Assembly: GCA_900468285.1 (NCBI GenBank)
Contig: UBTF01000003.1
Span: forward strand, 248,001 to 312,000
Source: Hyphomicrobiales bacterium
GTDB lineage: Bacteria; Pseudomonadota; Alphaproteobacteria; Rhizobiales; Rhizobiaceae
DNA: 64,000 bases
Direction of reading: 5' to 3'
Position 1 is the first letter of the stretch. Every line of letters begins with the position of its first letter. Positions 55,793 through 63,048 of the stretch are shown here, in pieces. Both the position numbers and the translations under genes were made by a program. The notes beneath the pieces are model-generated. The model saw nothing but the letters and a program-made list of their open reading frames with translations. It had not been told where the DNA came from and searched no databases.

Positions 55793-55814
55793 CGGAGCCT
55801 TCGGTTCGGCTCCG
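55793..55814 (-). other. short hairpin between the two binding-protein genes
   Basis: CGGAGCC (55793-55799) pairs with GGCTCCG (55808-55814) around TTCGGTTC, in the 83-base gap between the two binding-protein genes. No T-run follows on the - strand. It may slow RNA decay or reduce read-through, giving the first gene more product than the rest. Confidence 0.45.
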
Positions 55815-55845
55815 CCAACTGTTGCACCGGCGCGGCCTTCGCGCG

Positions 55846-56979
55846 TTAGCTGTCGTTCTTCAGCGATACGAAGTAGCCATCCTTGTATTCCAGCGGCAGG
55901 AAGCGGGAATGCAGTTCCTTGAAGGTCGCCTGCGGGTCCAGATCCTTGAACAGGTCAGGATGCAGCCACTTGGCAATTTCCTGGATGGCGACGAACTGAT
56001 AGGGGTTGTTGTAGAACTGGTGCCAGATGGCGTGGACATTGCCATCGGCCACAGCCTTGACGCCGGTAAAAGCAGGGCGCTTCGTCAGGTTTTCCAGCTT
56101 GCGGTGTGCTTCCTTCAGGTCCGCACCATAGCCCACGCCCACCCAGTTACCGCCGGGCACATAGGCATCCCACTTGCCGCCGGTGATGATGATCTGGTCC
56201 GGGTTGGAAGCGATCACCTGCTCCGGGTTGACGGTGCCGAAAGTGCCGGGAATGATGTCCTTGGCCATGTTGATGCCACCGGCAATTTCAACCATCTTGC
56301 CGAAGTTTTCATTGCCGAAGGACATGCAGCAATCGTCCGAATAGCCGCCCGCGCGCTCAACGAAGACAACCGGCTTCTTCGGCTTTTCCTTGTCGAGGAT
56401 GTCGGTGACTTTCTTGATGTTGTCGGCGCGGAATTTGATGAAGTCTTCCGCCACGTCTTCCCGGCCCATCAGCTTGCCCATCACGCGCATGCTCGGCTCG
56501 GTGTTTTCCATCGGCTTTTCGCGGAAGTCGACATAGACGAGCGGAATGCCGACCTTGCCGAGCTTTTCGATGTAACCGGCTTCCTCGGTCGCCGTCTTGG
56601 CGTCGATGTTCATCAGGATCACGTCGGGCTTCAGCGAAACGGCCTGCTCGATATCGAAGGTGCCGTCCTTCATCCCGCCGAATGTCGGCAGCTTTGCAAT
56701 GTCGGGGTACTTGGCAAGGTAGGCCTGATAGGTTTCCGGGTCTGCCTTGGCCAGATCGTCGCGCCAGCCAACCACATGCTCGAACGGGTTGCTCTTGTCG
56801 AGCGCCGCGAGGAAGTAAATCTGGCGGCCTTCGCCCAGAATGACGTGCTTGACCGGCACGTTTACCTCAACGTCGCGGCCCGTCACATCCTTGATCGTGA
56901 CCTTGTCGGCAAGCGCTGGCAAAACAGTGGAAACGAAAAGACCCATTGCAAGAATGGCGGATTTGCCTCTAATGCGCAT
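55846..56979 (-). CDS. iron-type ABC transporter substrate-binding protein (copy 2)
   Basis: Secreted binding protein of 377 residues, first gene of the importer operon. Signal peptide to about LPALA. Motifs parallel those of copy 1: VTGRDVEVNVPVKHVILGEGRQI, VGWRDDLAKADPETYQAYL, VSLKPDVILMNI. The CC pair is again at 217-218 (YSDDCCMSFG). Overall similarity indicates tandem duplication followed by divergence, so the two may share one permease but bind different forms of a ligand. A candidate promoter and RirA-like box lie upstream. Confidence 0.88.
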   Translation of the reverse strand: MRIRGKSAILAMGLFVSTVLPALADKVTIKDVTGRDVEVNVPVKHVILGEGRQIYFLAALDKSNPFEHVVGWRDDLAKADPETYQAYLAKYPDIAKLPTFGGMKDGTFDIEQAVSLKPDVILMNIDAKTATEEAGYIEKLGKVGIPLVYVDFREKPMENTEPSMRVMGKLMGREDVAEDFIKFRADNIKKVTDILDKEKPKKPVVFVERAGGYSDDCCMSFGNENFGKMVEIAGGINMAKDIIPGTFGTVNPEQVIASNPDQIIITGGKWDAYVPGGNWVGVGYGADLKEAHRKLENLTKRPAFTGVKAVADGNVHAIWHQFYNNPYQFVAIQEIAKWLHPDLFKDLDPQATFKELHSRFLPLEYKDGYFVSLKNDS

Positions 56980-57022
56980 CGAAATTGTTCTCCAGTAAAA
57001 CTGACTGCGCTTTAAGGATTTA

Positions 57023-57054
57023 TGATTGACGTAGTCAAGTTTTATCTTTTAGAG
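57023..57054. promoter_or_regulatory. RirA-like iron box over divergent promoters
   Basis: TGA (57023-57025), nine bases, TCA (57035-57037) matches the iron-responsive operator pattern TGA-N9-TCA of rhizobial RirA; its centre is itself a palindrome TTGAC-GTA-GTCAA (57026-57038). On the + strand TTGACG (57026-57031), 17 bases, TTAGAG (57049-57054) is a possible promoter for the methyltransferase. On the - strand TTGACT (57038-57033), 17 bases, TTAAAG is a possible promoter for the importer. Both overlap the box. Confidence 0.6.
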
Positions 57055-57089
57055 CTTTTCAAAACTGGCAGTCGTGAAGGTTGGACGTC

Positions 57090-57905
57090 ATGGGCGGTGC
57101 GGATAGTTACGGGACCAACTTTGGTCTTCGGGATGAAATCAAGGCATATTGGTCGGCGCGCGCCGCCACTTTCGATCTTTCGCCCGGCCACGAGATTTTT
57201 TCCGAAGAAGAACGGGCAGCCTGGCACCGTCTCGTTGAAAAACATCTTGGCCGTGGGGAAGGCAGAAGCGCTCTGGATCTTGCCAGCGGCACTGGCGTCA
57301 TTTCGCATGTCATGGATGACCTCGGCTATCGCGTCACGGGGCTCGACTGGGCTGAACCCATGCTGGAGCGGGCCAAGGCCAAGGCAAAGCATCGCAATCG
57401 CTCCATCACCTTCCGCATGGGCGATGCCGAAAATACCATGGAGCCGGATGCCGCCCATGACGTCATCATCAACCGCCATCTGGTCTGGACGCTGGTAGAT
57501 CCGAAAGCGGCCTTTCAGGAGTGGCTGCGGGTGCTCAAGCCCGGCGGCAGCGTCCTCATCGTCGATGGTGATTTTGTGAATGTCAGCCTCGCTGAAAAGC
57601 TGCTGAAAAAGCTGGCTGATAAACTGTTGAAACTGGGTGTCCTGAAGCCGGAACCGGTCCATATGCCGTCCGACATGGCCGGAACGCACAACAGCATCCT
57701 GTCACGCGTCTATTTCTCGAAAGGCGCCCGCGCCGAAGCCGTCGCCGCTCTTCTGCGGGAAGCGGGTTTCGAAGACGTGGTGATCGATACGGACCTGCGC
57801 GAAATCCACAAGACGCAGGCGAAAAACTGGAACATCCTCAAGGCCACCGCGCGCGGCATCCAGCACCGCTACGCCATCCACGCCCGCCGCCCGACATCCG
57901 GTTGA
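57090..57905 (+). CDS. class I SAM-dependent methyltransferase
   Basis: Methyltransferase of 271 residues with a Rossmann SAM fold: motif I LDLASGTGVISHVM (about 64-77), acidic end of strand 2 in VTGLDWAEPML, and LKPGGSVLIVDGD after the fourth motif. The C-terminal region is variable and gives no substrate. ATG 57090 is chosen because GAAGG stands 9 bases ahead; a TTG at 57081 has no room for a ribosome site. It diverges from the iron-type importer over a shared candidate operator, so it may modify a metallophore or the imported chelate, or respond to iron. Confidence 0.85.
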   Translation: MGGADSYGTNFGLRDEIKAYWSARAATFDLSPGHEIFSEEERAAWHRLVEKHLGRGEGRSALDLASGTGVISHVMDDLGYRVTGLDWAEPMLERAKAKAKHRNRSITFRMGDAENTMEPDAAHDVIINRHLVWTLVDPKAAFQEWLRVLKPGGSVLIVDGDFVNVSLAEKLLKKLADKLLKLGVLKPEPVHMPSDMAGTHNSILSRVYFSKGARAEAVAALLREAGFEDVVIDTDLREIHKTQAKNWNILKATARGIQHRYAIHARRPTSG

Positions 57906-58070
57906 CCTGCAGCCCGGGTATAGGTCTCAGGCCGTCACGCCAGCTTTCGTCACCCGGCCACTTCCTCTCGTCCACCCGTGGCACTTCTTCTCGTCGGCGT
58001 CCCAGGGCACTCTCTTTCCTCCCACCCGGCAACTTCCTTCCGTCGGCATCTTGAGGCACCACTTCTCCCC
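57906..58070. repeat. degenerate flank of the 472-bp repeat unit
   Basis: CT-rich sequence after the methyltransferase gene, with phrases such as CTCTCGTC, CGGCACTTC and GTCGGCGTCC that recur, better preserved, before the other two palindromic elements (58500-58565 and 58975-59037). It looks like an older, diverged copy of the same unit. No coding frame is convincing. Confidence 0.5.
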
Positions 58071-58209
58071 GTCATCCCGGACTTGATCCGGGATCCAGCC
58101 GCCTTGCGTCTGCAAGGCGAGAGGACTCAAACAACGGGGCGGTCGTACGAAGACGTCTCCCGGCGCGCAGACGCGCGCCTGCTGGACCCCGGATCAAGTC
58201 CGGGGTGAC
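58071..58209. repeat. palindromic intergenic element, copy 1
   Basis: A 139-base element whose ends are near-perfect inverted repeats: GTCATCCCGGACTTGATCC at the left and GGATCAAGTCCGGGGTGAC at the right. Internal smaller hairpins include CGCCTTGCGTCTGCAAGGCG. It resembles the palindromic RIME-like elements of Rhizobiaceae; the exact family name was not verified. Non-coding. Confidence 0.85.
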
Positions 58210-58336
58210 GGAGGGTGGGGGCGCGCAGCGGTGTCCGGTTGAGGTCGCCGTACCAGGCATTTGGCTATTTGCAGCAATGACCGCTCCTGCGCACTGACCC
58301 CTCTATGCCTTGTAAGGCGCCATCGGCAATCTTTCC

Positions 58337-58808
58337 GCGTCCCCGCTTTCTCTCAAGCACCCGGATAACCCTCTGCCTCAATCAACCGCCACGGCATGCT
58401 CTCATCATCACCCAAGGCACCCGCCTTCCGCGTGTCTCCACTACCCATCTCTCTTCCTGACCTCCGATCCGGTCTCCTGTTGTCCGTCCCACCGGGACAC
58501 TTGCCCCTCCATCAACCACCTCGGCACGTCCTCTCGTCGGCGTCCTGAGGCACCCCCTCTCCCCCGTCATCCCGGACTTGATCCGGGATCCAGCCGCCTT
58601 GCGTCTGCAAGGCGAGAGGACTCAAACAACGGGGTGCGCCGGAAGAAGACGTCTCTCGGTGCGCAGACGCGCGCCTGCTGGACCCCGGATCAAGTCCGGG
58701 GTGACGGAGGGTGGGGCGGGCGCGGCGGTAAAATAGCTAGCGCGGACGCGCCAATTCCTGACCGGACCGCACTTTCACAATCACCCCTGTATGCTTTGAA
58801 GAGTACCC
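58337..58808. repeat. tandem repeat unit A (472 bp)
   Basis: A 472-base unit followed directly by a near-identical partial copy (58809 on). The first 290 bases match unit B with only a few substitutions (for example near 58429 and 58537). The last 100 bases are diverged from their counterparts. It contains the palindromic element at 58566-58705. No gene is credible in it; the open frames are low-complexity by-products of C/T-rich sequence. Confidence 0.8.
58566..58705. repeat. palindromic intergenic element, copy 2
   Basis: A 140-base copy of the element at 58071-58209, with the same terminal inverted repeats. The middle differs slightly (GGGGTGCGCCGGAAG in place of GGGGCGGTCGTACG), so copies have drifted independently. 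Confidence 0.85.
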
Positions 58809-59187
58809 GCGTCCCCGCTTTCTCTCAAGCACCCGGATAACCCTCTGCCTCAATCAACCGCCACGGCATGCTCTCATCATCACCCGAGGCACCCGCCTTC
58901 CGCGTGTCTCCACTACTCATCTCTCTTCCTGACCTCCGATCCGGTCTCCTGTTGTCCGTCCCACCGGGACACTTGCCCCTCCATCAACCACCTCGGCACC
59001 TCCTCTCGTCGGCGTCCTGAGGCACCACCTCTCCCCCGTCATCCCGGACTTGATCCGGGATCCAGCCGCCTTGCGTCTGCAAGGCGAGAGGACTCCAACC
59101 ACGGGGCGGTCATACGAAGACGTCTCCCGGCGCGCCGACGCGCGCCTGCTGGACCCCGGATCAAGTCCGGGGTGACGGAGGGTGGGG
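58809..59187. repeat. tandem repeat unit B (partial)
   Basis: Second copy of the 472-base unit, ending soon after its palindromic element. The offset from unit A is 472 bases at both the start of the shared segment and the left end of the palindrome, so it arose by one tandem duplication. Confidence 0.8.
59038..59176. repeat. palindromic intergenic element, copy 3
   Basis: A 139-base copy with the same terminal inverted repeats. Its centre (GGGGCGGTCATACGAAGACG) is closer to copy 1 than to copy 2 even though the flanks match copy 2, so some exchange or independent drift has occurred. Confidence 0.85.
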
Positions 59188-59299
59188 TAAGCGCCGCACA
59201 AAAATACCCACGCCAAATCAACACCTTGCCGCATCCGCCGCAAAAACCCTCAAAATTCTTTCTGCATTTCATTCACACACTCTGCGCCTGAAGCACAAT

Positions 59300-60115
59300 T
59301 CTCCCGTTCCGCCCTCGGATACACCGCAAGGCGTTGCGGCGAGGCGGGATCGGCGCTGGTGGGCGGGAGGTTACGCATCCTCTCGGTCATCGGGGTCGAG
59401 CAGCAATCCCCCCGGCGGCAACGGGAGGAGGTTGACGCGGTTTCGGACCGGCCGTGTCATCTTCCCGATGCCCGACCTGGTCGCGTGGATGGCGTCGTCA
59501 GGCTGAACCACAGTCTGAACGTCGCCCTTCCCTGTGTCAGGAGTCTCGTCGCCGGGTGTACCGACAGCTCATCGTCCTCTGGTCGAACGCGACCATCAGG
59601 GATTGAAGCGAAAGTCAGGCGGTACACAGGAAGATGCTGCATCTGCCCCGCATCGTCATCGACGGTGCGGACGGATCGCGAGGGATGCACCTGGCCGGGG
59701 CTGGCGGGTGCGAATCTTGCGGGAGACGGGTCGTTCCGGTCCGCGCCTTGATTTTTCGGCGCGGGCAGGGACGAAGGCAGATGTGGCTGAACTGGCAGGG
59801 TGCCTTTCCGCAAGGGATGGCACCACCCGGATGGGAAGGGTCGGGCCTTGGCAATGTCCGACCGGCTCTCCGGCAAGGTTTTACCCTTGCCATCCGGTGT
59901 CTGCCAGCCGTGGCAAGTGGGTTGCTGTTTGGCCAAAAGAGCCGAACGGGGCGCTGAAAGGTGCCACTTATAGACTACCCAACGAGGCAGCTTGCAGCGC
60001 CCCGTCCGACATACCCATGGCCGCAAATGGTCAGGGGGCCAGAGAATGAAGCATCCCACGGGCAGCCTCTGCCGCGTGAACGGCGAAGCTTGGAATAGAG
60101 GTCGCCGAGTTTTTT
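59300..60115 (+). ncRNA. candidate large structured non-coding RNA
   Basis: About 0.8 kb without a convincing protein gene but dense in strong stems that fit an RNA on the + strand. Examples: CCGCAA-GGCG-TTGCGG (59324-59339) enclosed by CCTCG/CGAGG and CTCCCG/CGGGAG; TGGTCG-AACG-CGACCA (59580-59595); a long hairpin at 59799-59824 (GGTGCC/GGCACC) capped by a GCAA tetraloop on CC/GG; CCGGATGG (59827-59834) with CCATCCGG (59890-59897) enclosing two further hairpins (GGTCGG/CCGACC and GCAAGG/CCTTGC); GGGGCGCTG with CAGCGCCCC (59949-60003). It ends at an intrinsic terminator (60081-60115). The 5' end is a guess. It is not RNase P, tmRNA or SRP RNA by their hallmark sequences. Confidence 0.45.
60081..60115 (+). 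terminator. intrinsic terminator ending the structured region
   Basis: CGGCGA (60081-60086) pairs with TCGCCG (60102-60107), followed by AG and six T residues (60110-60115). It is oriented to stop + strand transcription, where no protein gene precedes it for more than 2 kb. Confidence 0.7.
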
Positions 60116-60180
60116 GACAGGACTGAATGGATCGAGCAGTGCCTGCCGCCGTCAGCAGCCACGCCGCTATCCGCAAATGG

Positions 60181-60202
60181 AAAAGCCCGGACTTTCCGGG
60201 CT
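60181..60202 (-). terminator. intrinsic terminator on the - strand
   Basis: AGCCCGG (60184-60190) and CCGGGCT (60196-60202) form a stem with a five-base loop; on the - strand it is followed by TTT. It lies 220 bases beyond the dppF stop and could end that operon's transcript. Confidence 0.65.
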
Positions 60203-60395
60203 CAGTCTGCAGGTAAATGTCACGTCAATGAGGATTGCCCGGAGCCAAACAGCCATATGCGACTTGCGCCCCAAGGGAGCCATACCCAGTACGATCCGCC
60301 TCTCAGATCGCGAAAGACGCTGACGCGCTGCCGAGGCTGAGCGGTATCACGGCGTTAAAGTCATAAGACTTCAAACGTGCCACACCAGCAGCTTC

Positions 60396-60416
60396 AAGCC
60401 CGGCAGGGCCGGGCTT
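60396..60416 (-). terminator. 9-bp hairpin just after dppF
   Basis: AAGCCCGGC (60396-60404) pairs with GCCGGGCTT (60408-60416) around AGG, starting 7 bases beyond the dppF stop. There is no T-run, so it may protect the mRNA 3' end rather than terminate on its own; the hairpin at 60184-60202 has the better T-run. Confidence 0.55.
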
Positions 60417-60423
60417 GTCAGTT

Positions 60424-61269
60424 TCAACCTGCCTTTGCCAGTTTCTTGGCGGCCACGCGGGCGCGGATGGACTCCACGTCTGCCTTGGGTGTCGCGGCAA
60501 AAAGCGTGCGGGTATAGGCATGTTTCGGGTCGGAGAAAACCTCCTCGCGCGTGCCATATTCCACGGCTTCGCCGAAATACATCACCATGACTTCGTCAGC
60601 GATATATTTGACCACCGACAGGTCATGCGAGATGAAGACATAGGTCAGGCCGAACTCGTCCTGCAGATCAGCCAGAAGGTTCAGCACCTGTGCCTGCACC
60701 GAAAGGTCGAGCGCCGATACCGGTTCGTCCAGCACCAGCAGCTTCGGGTTCAGCATCAGCGCGCGCGCAATGGCGATACGCTGGCGCTGGCCACCAGAAA
60801 ACATGTGCGGATAGCGGTTGTAGTGTTCAGGCCCCAAACCCACGCGCACCAGCATGTCATTGGCTTTTTCGCGGCGCTCCGCCGAGGACATGTTGGTGTT
60901 GATCAGCAGCGGCTCACCAAGGACGTCGCCGATCTTTTGGCGTGGGTTCAGCGAACCATATGGGTTCTGGAACACGATCTGCACCTTCTGCCGCATTTCG
61001 GCGGTCAGATGGCCGGGACGGGTATCGACCTTCTGCCCATCGATCAGCAATTCGCCCGAAGTCGGCTCGTCGATGAATGTTAGCATCCGCGCCAGCGTGG
61101 ACTTGCCGCAGCCGCTTTCGCCGACGATTGCCAGCGTCTTGCCGGTTTCGAGGGCAAAGGACACTCCCTTTACCGCATGAATGATCTTCTCCGGCTTCAT
61201 GAAGCCGCCGGGCAGGCGGTAATCGCGCTTCATATTGCGGATTTCGAGCATGGTGTTGTTGGCGGTCAT
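60424..61269 (-). CDS. dppF: dipeptide ABC transporter ATP-binding protein DppF
   Basis: Second ATPase of a dipeptide importer, 281 residues. Walker A GESGCGKST, Q-loop FQNPYGSLNPRQK, signature FSGGQRQRIAIARAL, Walker B LLVLDEPVSALD, H-loop ISHDLSVV. The C-terminal region (HAYTRTLFAATP) is the oligopeptide-ATPase extension. The start ATG overlaps the dppD stop (ATGA). Last gene of the operon. Confidence 0.93.
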   Translation of the reverse strand: MTANNTMLEIRNMKRDYRLPGGFMKPEKIIHAVKGVSFALETGKTLAIVGESGCGKSTLARMLTFIDEPTSGELLIDGQKVDTRPGHLTAEMRQKVQIVFQNPYGSLNPRQKIGDVLGEPLLINTNMSSAERREKANDMLVRVGLGPEHYNRYPHMFSGGQRQRIAIARALMLNPKLLVLDEPVSALDLSVQAQVLNLLADLQDEFGLTYVFISHDLSVVKYIADEVMVMYFGEAVEYGTREEVFSDPKHAYTRTLFAATPKADVESIRARVAAKKLAKAG

Positions 61270-62123
61270 GCTGTTTCTCCCGCAGCAGGCGTGGGCGTGC
61301 CGTCAAAGAATTGCGAAACGGTCGTCAGGCGGTCACCGGTCGCGTTTTCGGGCAGGGCGGCCAGAAGTGCCTTGGTATAGTTGCTCTTGGGGTTCTCGAA
61401 CAGGGAAAGCACATCGGCCTCCTCCATCTTCTTGCCCTTGTACTGCACCACCACGCGGTCGGCGGTTTCTGCCACAACGCCCATGTCATGGGTAATCATG
61501 ATGAGGCCCATGCCGTTTTCGGCCTGGAGCTTCATCAGCAGGTCGAGGATCTGCTTCTGGATGGTCACGTCGAGCGCCGTTGTCGGTTCATCGGCGATCA
61601 GAAGCTTCGGGTTGCAGGCAATGGCAATCGCGATCATCACGCGCTGGCACTGGCCACCGGACATCTGATGTGGGAAATGCTTCAGCCGTTCTTCCGGGTC
61701 GGGCAGGCCGACGAGGGTGAACAGTTCGATGGCGCGGGCGTGGCGCGTCTTCTTGTCCATGCCCATGTGGATGCGCAGGACTTCCTCGATCTGGAAACCA
61801 ACGGTGAAGCAGGGGTTGAGGCTTGCCACCGGTTCCTGGAAGATCATGGCAATGTCCTTGCCGATCAGTGTGCGGCGCTCGGACGCGCTGATCTTCTGGA
61901 TATCCTTGCCCTGAAACAGCATACGGTCGGCGGTAATGCGGGCGGTCCAGGGCAAAAGCCCCATCACGGCCAGCATCGAGACGGATTTGCCGGAACCGGA
62001 TTCGCCGACGATGGCGAGGACTTCGCCCTTTTCGACTGAAACGGAGATGCCGTCCACGGCGCGGAACCAGCCATTGGCGGTTTCGAACTCGACGGTCAGA
62101 TTATCGACTTGCAGAAGTGCCAT
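61266..62123 (-). CDS. dppD: dipeptide ABC transporter ATP-binding protein DppD
   Basis: First ATPase of the importer, 285 residues. Walker [10 protein letters not shown] (the final Thr replaced by Val, common in DppD/OppD), Q-loop [15 protein letters not shown], signature [19 protein letters not shown], Walker [14 protein letters not shown]-loop ITHDMGVV. The usual C-terminal cysteine cluster that holds an iron-sulfur cluster in some DppD proteins is absent here. One base separates it from dppC. Confidence 0.93.
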   Translation of the reverse strand: MALLQVDNLTVEFETANGWFRAVDGISVSVEKGEVLAIVGESGSGKSVSMLAVMGLLPWTARITADRMLFQGKDIQKISASERRTLIGKDIAMIFQEPVASLNPCFTVGFQIEEVLRIHMGMDKKTRHARAIELFTLVGLPDPEERLKHFPHQMSGGQCQRVMIAIAIACNPKLLIADEPTTALDVTIQKQILDLLMKLQAENGMGLIMITHDMGVVAETADRVVVQYKGKKMEEADVLSLFENPKSNYTKALLAALPENATGDRLTTVSQFFDGTPTPAAGETA

Positions 62124-62124
62124 G

Positions 62125-63033
62125 TCAGGACCTCTTCAGTTTCGGGTCAAGCGCATCCCGCAGTCCATCGCCCACCAGATTGATGGCGAGAACGGTGATC
62201 AGGATGGCAAGGCCAGGGAAAGTAACAACCCACCAGGCGCGCAGAATGAATTCGCGCGCTTCGGCAAGCATGGTGCCCCATTCAGGCGCGGGCGGCTGGG
62301 CACCCATGCCGAGGAAGCCAAGTGCGGCCGCATCGAGAATGGCGTTCGAGAAGGACAGCGTGGCCTGAACGATGAGAGGGCCCATGCAGTTGGGCAGAAT
62401 GGTCTTGAACATCAGCCGCAACGGACCGGCACCAGCCAAACGGGCGGCGGTGACGTAATCGCGTTCCTTTTCGGTCATCACGGCGGCGCGCGTCAGGCGC
62501 ACGAAGTGCGGCTGAAGAACAAGCGCAATGGCAATCATGCCATTCGTCAGACCGGGGCCCAGAATGGCGACGAGAACCAGCGCCAGAAGCAGCGACGGGA
62601 AGGCGAGAATGATGTCCATCAACCGCATGATGACCGTGTCCAGCCAGCCGCGATAATAACCGGCGATGACACCGATGATGATGCCCGTTGTCAGCGAAAG
62701 GCTGGTCACGAAGACGCCGATGAACAGTGAATATTGAGCACCGTGGATCAGTCGCGAAAGAATGTCGCGACCAAGCGGATCGGTTCCGAGCGGGAAGCTC
62801 CAGTTGCCGCCCTGCATCCATGCCGGAGGCAGAAGGATGGTATCGCGGTACTGCTGGAACGGCGAGTGTGGGGCGATGACCGACGCAAAAACGGCGACGA
62901 TCACGATGATGGCGAAAACATAGAGGCCGATGACGGCGCCGCGGTTTTCGGAGAAGTAATGCCAGAATTCGGACAGCATCTGGCGGCGCATCGCCGCGCT
63001 ACTGACCGGCTGGCTCTGAGTGGTTTCAGCCAT
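62125..63033 (-). CDS. dppC: dipeptide ABC transporter permease DppC
   Basis: Inner-membrane permease of 302 residues with six helices, strongly resembling E. coli DppC along its length (EFWHYFSENRGAVIGL; LGTDPLGRDILSRL; AALGFLGMGAQPPAPEWGTML; GDGLRDALDPKL). ATG 63033 is chosen because AAGAGGTG lies 11 bases ahead; a GTG at 63045 would sit on that ribosome site. It follows dppB by 15 bases. Confidence 0.94.
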   Translation of the reverse strand: MAETTQSQPVSSAAMRRQMLSEFWHYFSENRGAVIGLYVFAIIVIVAVFASVIAPHSPFQQYRDTILLPPAWMQGGNWSFPLGTDPLGRDILSRLIHGAQYSLFIGVFVTSLSLTTGIIIGVIAGYYRGWLDTVIMRLMDIILAFPSLLLALVLVAILGPGLTNGMIAIALVLQPHFVRLTRAAVMTEKERDYVTAARLAGAGPLRLMFKTILPNCMGPLIVQATLSFSNAILDAAALGFLGMGAQPPAPEWGTMLAEAREFILRAWWVVTFPGLAILITVLAINLVGDGLRDALDPKLKRS

Positions 63034-63048
63034 GGAACTAGTCACCTC

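Larger units (their letters stand above)
60116..60423. other. intergenic region between structured element and dppF
   Basis: These 308 bases contain two hairpins (60184-60202 and 60396-60416) described separately. The rest shows no credible coding frame. A small RNA on the - strand between the two hairpins is conceivable but I see no promoter to support it. Confidence 0.4.

Noticed and set aside
53532-57015. Long + strand open frames opposite the iron-type importer genes
   Set aside because: All four importer genes are unambiguous on the - strand; the + frames have no motif, and their composition is that of antisense translation.
59038-59176. Insertion sequence or transposon
   Set aside because: The elements have inverted ends but no transposase, and no clear target-site duplication could be seen; they are better described as small non-coding palindromic repeats.
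58071-59187. CRISPR array
   Set aside because: The repeat units are 140 and 472 bases, only two or three copies, without regular short spacers, and no cas gene is present.
59596-59985. RNase P RNA (rnpB)
   Set aside because: Two short fragments recall P4 strands, but GAGGAAAGTCCGGGC, GTAAGAGCGCACC and ACAGAACCCGGC signatures of alphaproteobacterial rnpB are absent on both strands.
59457-60176. Protein-coding open frames in the structured region, both strands
   Set aside because: Several mutually overlapping frames of 100-240 codons rich in Arg, Ser and Pro have no domain and no ribosome site; the palindromes explain the open frames better.
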